Source of the DNA: Prunella strophiata
Taxonomy: Eukaryota > Chordata > Aves > Passeriformes > Prunellidae
Length of the DNA stretch: 64,000 bases
Direction: 5' to 3'
Assembly: GCA_036583965.1 (NCBI GenBank)
Contig: JAZBQD010000019.1
Location: forward strand, 21,951,085 to 22,015,084
Shown: one piece after another, positions 54,490 to 64,000 of the stretch
Layout of the letters: each line of letters begins with the position of its first letter
How positions within the stretch are numbered: position 1 is the first letter of the stretch
Notes under the pieces: generated by a model
What the model saw: the letters and a program-made list of their open reading frames with translations, nothing else
What the model was told of the DNA's origin: nothing
The model's database searches: none
Made by a program: the position numbers and the translations under genes

Positions 54490-57400
54490 GTGAGTTTTTC
54501 TAGCAGTAAGCATGTAGAAGGGGGAAGCCAAAAAGAGCCTCTGTCACTTTGACAGGTAACACATTCAGTGGACACTTTCATAGTTATCTGTTAGTAATTC
54601 TGCAGTTGGAATTTCTGGGTCAGTAAACCAGTTTACAATTCTGCTTGGCACATCAGCCTAATAACAGCATAAAGAGTTTTCAGCTAGAGGTAAGTCATCT
54701 TAGTCTTGTCTAAGACACACTATTTTCTTGTACTGATTTTTGTTTTCTGTCAATCTATTCTAGCTACCTTCTTTTTCTTTCCATTATCTGTCCTTTGTTA
54801 TTTGCCCCACTTTAAACAATTGCTTTCAGAATATTTTGCTGTTGTATCTTTTAAAGTTGTGTGCTGGTTTATTGCAGGGACAGTGCTTTCAATTTTCATC
54901 TCAATTAAAGTGAATGTGGAAATGTTTCTGAAATCCCTTTTTACTTGGGGAACTGAAGTACTTTTTCAAAATCAGTGAACTTAATGGAGTAGGAGAACAA
55001 ATTCAGCATATTTGTCTTTATTGTCTTAGTTTTCTTGTTTCATTATAGAAGTAAAAAAGGGAAAATTTATACTACTCTCTGGGCATTCAAAGTCATAATG
55101 ACAGATTATTGTGTCTCATTTGCATATGGGTAGCAGTCCCCTTCAGTTACAGCATGAAGTAAGTAGCCCTTTAAGCTGAAATGGTACAGTTTGCATGTAG
55201 GTTACTTTTCCCTCTTCACAGGTAATTAAAAAGTTGTGAGCAGCTCACACAGGATGCTGATGCAGTTTGTTGAGGATCTGTTGGTGGCATTTAGTTTGGA
55301 GGCTCTTAGAATTCTAACTGCAGTATATATTGAATTCTTGGAGCTTGAGGCATCTGGCCACGAGGTGGTGGTGGTGGTGTATGCTGAAGAAATGAACTGG
55401 CTTTTGAACATGTGTCACCTGACCAACCAACCTGTTCCATAACTTACAGTGGAAAAGCTCACTGGAGATATGACTTGAGAATTTTCCTGTTATAACAGTT
55501 TTCATTTGGTTTGCTTATATTATCTGAGAACATACTGAAGTGCAGCAGTTGGTGTAGATGGTTGCTCAGTAGAGACATCATTAGTGAGGCAAGTACAGCT
55601 GGGCAGCAGTCTGTGTCTGTGCTAGCTTTGAGTGCTTCTGAGAGGTCCATGTGAGAGACTTGTACCAAGATACAGGAGTTGACTCCCAGCTCTCGAGTAC
55701 AGGTATTAAGCAAGCTTCACACTACACAAAAAGTTTTCTTGCTGTAGTCTTAAAAGTAATTGTTGGAGGTTTTTATAGCTGGTGATTTGCCAGCAATCTG
55801 TGGTCTGCTTAGGCGTTGCTTGTTTTGGGTTTCTTCCAGTATCTGTTTTGCTTAATGAAGCAGGAAGCAAGGAATGTGTAACTGATTTCTGTTTGCAGTA
55901 TTTAAACTCAGGCATTTTTGCCTCTTTCTGAGGCTACTGTGTGGTATTTATTCAAGCCAGGAGAATGGAAGTAACTTCCATTCCACACTGTTCTCCTGCC
56001 ATTATGCCAGCAAGATCCCTCCATGCTGAAAGGCAAACCAGATTAGGAACCAATATGGCAAAAAAATAAACTCAAAAGATTGTCTCTGTTCTCATGCTGC
56101 TTAAAATGCATGTTCAGCTACGTCCAGCTAATTTGGTGCCAAGAAGTACCAGAATTCCTAGGCATTCTAACAAGAAAATGGGTGGTTTTGGTGTTTGATA
56201 GGTGTCTTGTTTCCAAGAAGTACTCTGTGTGTTCCACTTGCTGTATAAACTTTAACACTTTTCATAAGTGATGGATATAACAGCTGGATAGCCAGAACTC
56301 TGTCAAATCTCAAAGAATTTCTCAGCTGCAGGTCTTGTGAAAGTGTTACTGGCTTTTTAAGCATCTAAGTCAACTTTGAGTTAAGATAAGCATCTCATAG
56401 GATGATTTCTGCATAAAAGTGCTTTTCTATTTATTTTCTGTAGTGTGTTGTTTCCCAGTCATGCATTTTTAAAATTGCCTTAAGGCCTTAGAGATAATAT
56501 TACTGTCGTAGACATTTTCTGTGTACAAAAGTTTGCAAAAGTTGAGTTGGGTGAACTAAGCAGCTGATTAGTGATAGCATGGCAAAATTTTTTCTTTGTT
56601 TAAGGGCTTTGGCTGAAAAACTTGTGTTTGGATTCTGTGGAATTACAAGTGGGGCTCTGGAGGACCACTGCCTGCAGCTGGTTTGACTATGAATAAATAA
56701 GGAATAGATGGGTGCTGGTAATAGTTGTTAACTGTGAAAGACAAGTGGAGAAATAGTGTTAAACAGGATCACTGGCAAGCACCTCTGAATTGACTGTGTA
56801 CTACAAAAATTTCATTGCTTTTAAGTTAGTCAATGAATGAATCGGTAAAGGAAACTGAGATAGGGCAATGGTTTTACAACAGCACAGGAGCTGGAGCTGG
56901 AATCAGAACAGTGGATGGCTAGCTCCCAACCTTATGTTTTGGACCACAGTTAAATCTTTTAATAGCTTCAAGAGTGTTTTCTTGAAAAGAGCCTTTGTAG
57001 CTTCTTTGTCTGCCTGTTTCTGTTTACCATATGCTATTTGTAAAACCTGCTGTCCTCCATGTCATCAAATCTTTGTGGAAATTGTCATGTCAGATTGAAA
57101 TAGTCTGTAGCTGAGGAATAAGAAACCAAGTAGTTTTTGAAGATGAAAAGTTTTGTAAATAATTTTGCAAGAACATGTTACTTGTCTTGGTTATTTCTAA
57201 ATCTAAAGAAGCATCTGAAGACTCTAAATTTACAATATAAGGTGTTGTAATTACTAAAACTTTACATAACTAAAACAAGTGAATGTCTCCTTTTAGATTT
57301 TTCCAGCAAGTTGCCAGTGACTAAATAGGATATTGGTAGGAGGCAGCACAGACAAAAGCAAATGTTATGAAAAGCTTCTCTACAGAGAATGTAAAACATG

Positions 57401-59942
57401 CTTATAAGCAAATGTGCTACCTTAGTTGACATAGTAGTTTTCTTGTGTCTTGATTTCTACTTAAATTAATCTGTTAATTCTTTGTAAGGTGTATGCATAT
57501 AAGTGACTAGCAGACTTCAATCACCCTGAACACAGTTACAGCAGTATAATTATATATGAATATATTACTTGTTCCTTCATCCAGATTGCAAAAACTATGC
57601 TGACAGCTAAAGCAATGGCAGAGCCACCTTAGGGGTTCTAGGTAGTGGTGCTTCCAGTACTACAGCTATTCTATGTTACCAGATCAATACTCTGTCCTAT
57701 TTTACTTTGCATTACTTGTCTTGTACTATAATTGGCTAGAAGACCATCATGGGGTCTTAAACAAAACATACTTATCTGTGATCCCTTTGAGAATTTCTTC
57801 ATAGAAGCAGTCATCCTCAAGAGTGTTGAGCACAGTTGAGCATATAGACTCTTCAGAGAACTCAGGTGACAATGTACATGAGTATCTTGTATATCATCAC
57901 ATTTGGCTTTGATATATGTAGTAGAGCAAGGTGAGTAGGAGAGATGGAGAAGTCTTCTTCCTACAAAAACAAACTTTTGGAAACTGTTTTCCAATTCAAA
58001 GTCTCTAGTGGTTGAAAACTTTAATGAGAAAGTGTTGCAGATGCTTGTCAGCAGTTTGGTGAATGTTGCTCTTGATCTCTTCAGCCACAAAATGAATGAA
58101 TGTCAGATAGTTTTGTAGATAAAGGAGCTTTTTAAACAATGATAATAAAAAGACACAATAAGCAGACTTTTCAAGGTCATAGTATACATAACACAAAGAT
58201 GACAAATTGATTCTTGGAATGGAGTTCTGGAAAGCTGTAGCATAGAGCCACTTGATTCTTGCTGTTATTTAAATTGACTGTAGGGAAAATGAGACAGCTT
58301 GGTTCTTGTCATGGTAAATGAGACATTGTTATGATTTATGATGTTAAGTACTTGACCTGTCTTGGTCAATTTTTCAGCATCAATGATTTGGTTTGAGTTG
58401 AAAGCTAGATTTTTTGCTGCTATAATTTCACTAGGACTGGGAATCCAGCTGGCTCCTTTCTGTTATTTATGTAAGAGCCAGTGGTGCATCCTGTACAATT
58501 GGAGTTCTGTTTGCCTTGTAGCTGTTCAGAACCCAGCCTGTTTGTTGCCCTGATAACATTGCTGGGGGCCAGTGGAAGAAAATCATAAGTAACCCAAGTG
58601 AGATACAGGCAAATCAAAACATGCAAAGTGAAACCAGTCTGGGGATCTGGTTAACCACCTTCAGAGGTGAAACTTAGTTTATTCTCCTATGTATTGAAAA
58701 CTGAAGATGAGCCTTAAATCCAGCTGTGTTTCAAGTTTCAACTAAAGCTAGCAGTACTAATGTAAAAGAGATGAACTGGTTTTTTTCCACAGACCTTAAC
58801 TCAGTAATAGTAATTATACCTCTTGACATTTGTAACAAGTTTGATTGACTTCCATGTGAGTTTTAGGAGGCAAATATCCCACACCTAATCACAGTGCCAC
58901 ACACAGCATGTATAGAATAAGTTATGGATAGACCTTGCCCAAGATGGCTCTTAAATTTGACTGAATGTTGTCTTGAGCACTGTATAGAAATCAGGGATTA
59001 TTATCCAGCATGGTTCAGTGGAGGTAGCAGTTGCATTGGCCATCCCAGCTACTAAGCTATTGGAAGCAAGCAACTGCTCTTTGAAGGCTGGTCAGTCAGT
59101 TAGCAACACAGAGTCAGACTGGTATTTGTCTCAGCACCTCAGGTGTGAAGAGCCAGTAATTGATTCCATCTCATCAGTGAAAACATTTTAAAAATTTTTT
59201 TAAAAATTTCTCCTCTTGCTATTGCTATGTGCAACAATATCGAGTGAGTTAAATCAGAGAAGGCAGTTAAACCAATTATAACCAGAAGTAATAAGAATGT
59301 ACAGCTGTCTTGGCAGAGAATTGAGCATAACTGAGCTGTTCAGAATTCAGGACCATTGTTATAGAGTTCATGTGCCCAGGGAGAAGCATGCTGGGGAAAA
59401 AAAGAAACAAACAAAAAAAACCAAACAAAACTGAGCTTAGATAGTCTGCTTAAATTCTGGAGGAGAAAAGACTGCAATTAGTATTTTAACTTCCATGTGG
59501 TTAATCAGGCCCTCAAGTGAAGATAGGACCTCAGCAATTCAATCATCTGCCTAATCAGTAGGTTTCTTGAAGCTGGACATTTTGTAACATTACCTTTTTC
59601 TTTCCAAAGACAAACCAGAATTACATGCTAGTACAAACATAAGCAGTGATGAAGGAATAGCCCATGTTTCAGCACTGGAATTGAATTTTAAGTAGCTTAT
59701 GGTATGTTTATAAATAAAGTCAATACTTTGCCATTCATTGCCAGCAGTCAGTCCACAAATGGAAGCAGTGTCTGCTGTTGTACTCCAAGGGGGAAATACT
59801 CCTTCTGCAGGCTGAGGCTGAAAACATTCAATTATCATTAAAATCTGTTCATTTGAATTTCCTCCAATAATGCACTTGTTAATGAGGTGTTAAATTATCA
59901 CCTTGGGAGCCTGGGGACCAGTCAAAACTAATTTGAGCAAAG

Positions 59943-59983
<41 letters not shown>

Positions 59984-62900
59984 TTGCTGCCCTTGAGAAT
60001 CTCAAGCTGAGCTGGGAAACTGTTGGAAAAACAAATACTCTGGGGGTCATAAAGAGAGTTTCCTGCTTCTCTCCAGGGGTCTAACAGTTTTAAACATCAT
60101 TCTCTGTATTTGTACTTCCAGCTGAGGATCTTTTAAATCTAGCTTGTTGCTGCACCCCTATCTCCCTCCCACAGAGCATGGCAAGCTTCCAGAAAAACTG
60201 CTTTAACCTGGACTGGGAAGGAGAAATCTTTCAGCCTTTGATGCTTTGAAGAGTGTTTACAGACATCAACAGAGTTGTACCCTTTGTGTTGTACATTGAA
60301 ATATGAGAATTCTTCAGTGCCTCTTCTTTTGGGCTTTATTCAACATTGTAGTGTTTGTATAGAGCTTATAAACCTTTATAAATGTACACCTGCTTTGTTC
60401 TTGTAACATTCTGATTCTTTCTATTTATGTTATGGTAGGAGCTGTCATCCTATGTCTTCATAAACTAAACACTGATCTGTCATAGCAGAAATACAACTAG
60501 AAATGTTGTTTTGTTGAAGTAATTTAATTTTTCTTAATTTCTTATACTATATTTGCTTTGAAACACATCTCACTTTTTACTCTCAATAGCATATGGGATG
60601 CCAGGTTTCTGCAGAATGCTGGAGTGCTGCTCATACAGGAAAAGGAGAAAATACTGGTAGCAGGTTACTAGTGTGTATAGTATGTATTGTTAGCAACAGT
60701 GCAACTAAAATGCCTCTAAATCAGTAACATTAAGGTAAAGCATTTCAACAGCAGTAGTCACACATGGGGATGATGTGCACTCTTTCTCTGGATTAGTGTG
60801 AAATAGAGTTCATGGCTCCTGATGTAGTACATGATTTACTGGAGCAGAGTTTTTAGGAAATACCTGAATGACCCATACAAGCACTACCTCCTATCATCAG
60901 TCCTGGCAGCTGCACCAATTTTCTACATAGAAAAAATTAATACTAGTACTGCAATAGTGTCTGCAATACAGAGACTTCTAGGAAGACTATGTAGTATAAT
61001 TGTTTCTATCTTCTTTGGAAACAGGCAGTAGTCAGTAATGAAGCCTTTCTGTGGGCTGTGTTAGGCTATGTGGGACTTGCAGGCCAGCTGGCCTACTGTC
61101 CATGCCTACTTTAGTGGGTTCTGATGGAAAATAAGTTTGGCACAAGGTCAATTCCTGCTATTTCACATCAATGCAGTTGACCTACCACAAATTCCCAAAC
61201 ACAGACAATCTTGACAATCTACGACGTGTACTTTTGTCCTGCTAGAGTGCAGATGTTTGTTAATGTTTCAGAATTAATAAACTTTCTTACATAGTACAGA
61301 TTTAATTTGTAAAGGAAGAAGCTGTCTGAAAAACCTGCATGCCAATTAATCTGTTTTAAGAGCATATGGCCAGAGGAGAGATTTGAGATTACTTTAAATA
61401 AGATTGAGCGGATTCTTGATTTCAGTATTGGGGTTTAGTTCAAGACAAATTGACTTGTCAAGGACAGGATAAACCAACCTGTAGGGCTTCTTTCTGCCAC
61501 AAGAAGCTAAGCTTCTGTTAATGCTCAGGTTATTGCCTAATTGTTGCATAGTGGAAAAGTTGTGGTTACAATACTGCCTACATGGGGGAAAATGTGTTAC
61601 AGAGTATGCATGCTTCTCAAATTCATGTTGGCTAGCAGCTCCTAAGATTTCTTAACTGTTTGTCCATGGACACTGGGATTGCAAAAAAAAAAAAGAAGAA
61701 AAAAGGCGTCAGTACAATACTTCTGAAGCTTTTTAAGACTTTCAAGCATGCCTTCCAGCTGGTTAGCTTAATGTTGTATCATATAAGTGTGTTGGCAAAC
61801 TCAGGCTCTAAATGGGCAGTGGAGAACTCATTTGTCCTGCAACTAGCATCTCTAGACCTAAGTACTCTGTACAAACAGATGTGTCACTCCTATAGAATAA
61901 GTATACCAGGAGCTGGAAGCAAAATGTTCAGTACCTCCAATCTGAAATATAGCTTGTCTTTTCTAGGATTATAGTTATATTCCTGACAAGTATCTTTTTG
62001 TTCAGGACATGGCAGCATAGAGGGTTTCTTAACAATTGTGGGTTTTATGTGCACAGCTTTGATCTTTCCAGGATCCTTGGAAAACAGAGCTGTTCAGGAA
62101 AAACAAGTCTGTAAATGTCAAAGGAGAGACAAGGTCCCCAGGGTTTGGGCCTTTTCAGGCACAAAACTTCCACCTTACTGCAGTTCCAGGTGGCAGAATA
62201 CCAGAAGCTTCTTGCCAAATACAACTTACTGACATGGGAAAGCTCAATACCCTTGCTGTTGAAATTATTGCAGAGTTTAATGGTAAATCTGAGAGCACAC
62301 TGTAGGACAGGTATGGGTACTATAACAGATATACAGACAGATGTGGGCAACTCTGACTTGGTGGGAAATTTGCAGGCTATATTTTTATCATAAGCTGAAC
62401 TTGGCCAGAAGCATCTTTGATGTCAAAGGAGAAAACTGAAATGTTGTGAAGGGCCTCTTATTGAATGGATCAAAGTCTTCACAGAAAGATGTATGAAGAT
62501 GTGTTCTGTGAAAGATTCAGGTGCTGCCTTCTCAATGATTTCATACAAAAGCTTCCTTTTGAAAAAAAAAACCCAAATAAACCAAACCACCTTGTTTGGT
62601 GAAAGTTCTCAATTTTAGGTCACATTAGTAAAGAGCACATACACACTTGCAGCATCCTGTCTCTCCCATTGTGCCTTGTGCTAGGTGAAATCTGTAGGAA
62701 TATTATATTGGGAGGTCCTGTTGAAGGACAGAAAGCACTTCAGAACTTAATGTGCTCCATTCCATAAGGTCCCATTTAATAGCCACTGATGAAAGTAGGT
62801 ATTGAGGACTATTCTGTTCTCTTTCTTCAGCCCTTAAAGGATTCTTCTACAAAAAGACATAGTAGAAGTCTGTCTGCCAGGCTGCTTTTCTGGATTTTCA

Positions 62901-64000
62901 GACTAACACAGAGATAAATACTTCTCATAGTACCTTACAGTATCAGTTACTGGTCAAATCATACTTCTGTGTAGGATCTCATCATTATCTTGAGCTCATG
63001 GAGCCTGCTTCATAGCACTCTTGGCATCATTTCTTTATAGAGCTGGCTTCTATTCAGTTTGACCAGAAGATGGTACTTTAGTGTTTAGGGTGCCACCTCC
63101 CAAAGGAGTTTGCCAAAGAGTACAGTAGTCAAACACATCCCATCCCTCAGGTGGTACCCCCTCAGGGATACCTCACTATCCAGGTAAGAGAATGGATGCC
63201 CTAGCTCTATTTGTTGCTTTCTAGATGAAGCTGATTATTTCTAACCAAAGCTAGCTGCTTCTAACCAAAGGTGGAAATTTATAGCTGGCTGGTGTGTCTT
63301 TTCCAGTGGATGACAAGCCTTGCTGTGCTAGTACTTGAGCATTAGTCCAGCTGCTTTAGCAGCAATGCTGTTAGAAGCTTTTAAGGTGTTGACATGGGAT
63401 GTGACCAGTCAGCTGACTTTTGCTGAATACTGTTTCTTGCACTTTGAACATTCCTATCTGATTTTAAATTTAAGAGCAGCACTTCAGTATGTGGCTAATG
63501 CAGCTGCAGGGAATGAGGGAGAAGACTGTTGCTAATCATCTGCAGTTAATTTGCACTGTTTCTTAGTCTACTTTATTGCCCATGATTTATGTGACACAAA
63601 TCCCTCTATTTCACTGAACTGACTTTGAGTTTTAGAAGAATAGATTAAGACCTATGGATGTTATAAAACCTTGTGCTTTTATACTGGTTTGATGTAAAAT
63701 TTAACAAACAATGCTGAAAAAAAAGATCTAATTTTTATGACCAGCTAGCAAGAGTTCCATAGGGAAGCTAGTGTATTAAAGCTCAGTCAGAAAAGCTAAT
63801 GAATTACTGCTCTAAAGCTGAGTACTTGGTTATCTTGTCCAGTCTGTGGATTCTATTGTGAACTCCTTAGAGATGTGCCTAATGGCAGGACAAATATACT
63901 GACAAACTAAATGTTAGTATTATTAATAAATAATAACTGTACCATAAAACTGCACAGACTATACTTCACTACATTTCTCTGAAGACTATTATTGTATTTC
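54490..64000 (+). other. SPTLC2: SPTLC2 intron 9, start (at least 9.5 kb)
   Basis: No further SPTLC2 exon was found; the expected continuation (GKE-VQQLAEN and YFRRRLKEMGF in the family) was looked for by eye. Contents include a T37 run at 59946-59982, a CAAA-type patch near 59398-59430 and short open frames without family resemblance. One minus-strand stretch at 57671-58205 has longer open frames, treated as a low-grade observation. Confidence 0.75.
59946..59982. repeat. T homopolymer, 37 bp
   Basis: Thirty-seven uninterrupted T on the sense strand of SPTLC2 intron 9. Confidence 0.9.

Noticed and set aside
55868..55900. Stretch reading K-E-C-V, resembling the start of SPTLC2 exon 10
   Set aside because: The following residues do not match the family and there is no acceptor at the right phase.

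Overview
This window is nuclear DNA from a vertebrate, almost certainly a bird. It has interrupted genes with canonical GT-AG introns, a CpG-island promoter and several CR1-type LINE fragments, the typical avian interspersed repeat. Two protein genes are recognised, both on the + strand: the 3' half of ALKBH1 and the first nine exons of SPTLC2. Both were identified by reading the translated exons against the known vertebrate families. The same neighbours, in the same relative orientation, lie on human 14q24, which corresponds to chicken chromosome 5 (background knowledge, not computed here).

Layout. 1-4421: last three coding exons of ALKBH1 and its introns, then a short 3' UTR with two AATAAA signals near 4.52-4.54 kb. 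About 4.56-22.36 kb: an intergenic stretch of roughly 18 kb with no convincing gene. It holds CR1 fragments (8.49-8.76 kb minus, 10.24-10.39 kb plus), homopolymer tracts and an inverted pair of about 225-bp repeats at 17.3 and 20.1-20.3 kb. About 22.36-23.69 kb: CpG island and TATA-less SPTLC2 promoter with seven same-orientation ATTGG (inverted CCAAT) boxes. 23389-54489: SPTLC2 coding exons 1-9 (427 codons plus one base) in nine phase-consistent blocks. 54490-64000: start of intron 9. The last coding exons (about 128 residues in human SPTLC2) are not visible and should lie beyond the window.

Function. ALKBH1 is an Fe(II)/2-oxoglutarate dioxygenase acting mainly on tRNA and mitochondrial RNA modifications. 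SPTLC2 is the PLP-binding catalytic subunit of serine palmitoyltransferase, the first step of sphingolipid synthesis in the ER membrane. They are neighbours without an evident functional link, each with its own transcription unit.

No new biological system is seen. The observations most worth checking are the inverted repeat pair, the regular CCAAT array, the Asn-His-Gly repeat in SPTLC2 exon 1 where human has polyalanine, and the strong strand bias of long T homopolymers. Exon boundaries were set by hand from splice signals, reading phase and remembered family sequence; no alignment program was run.
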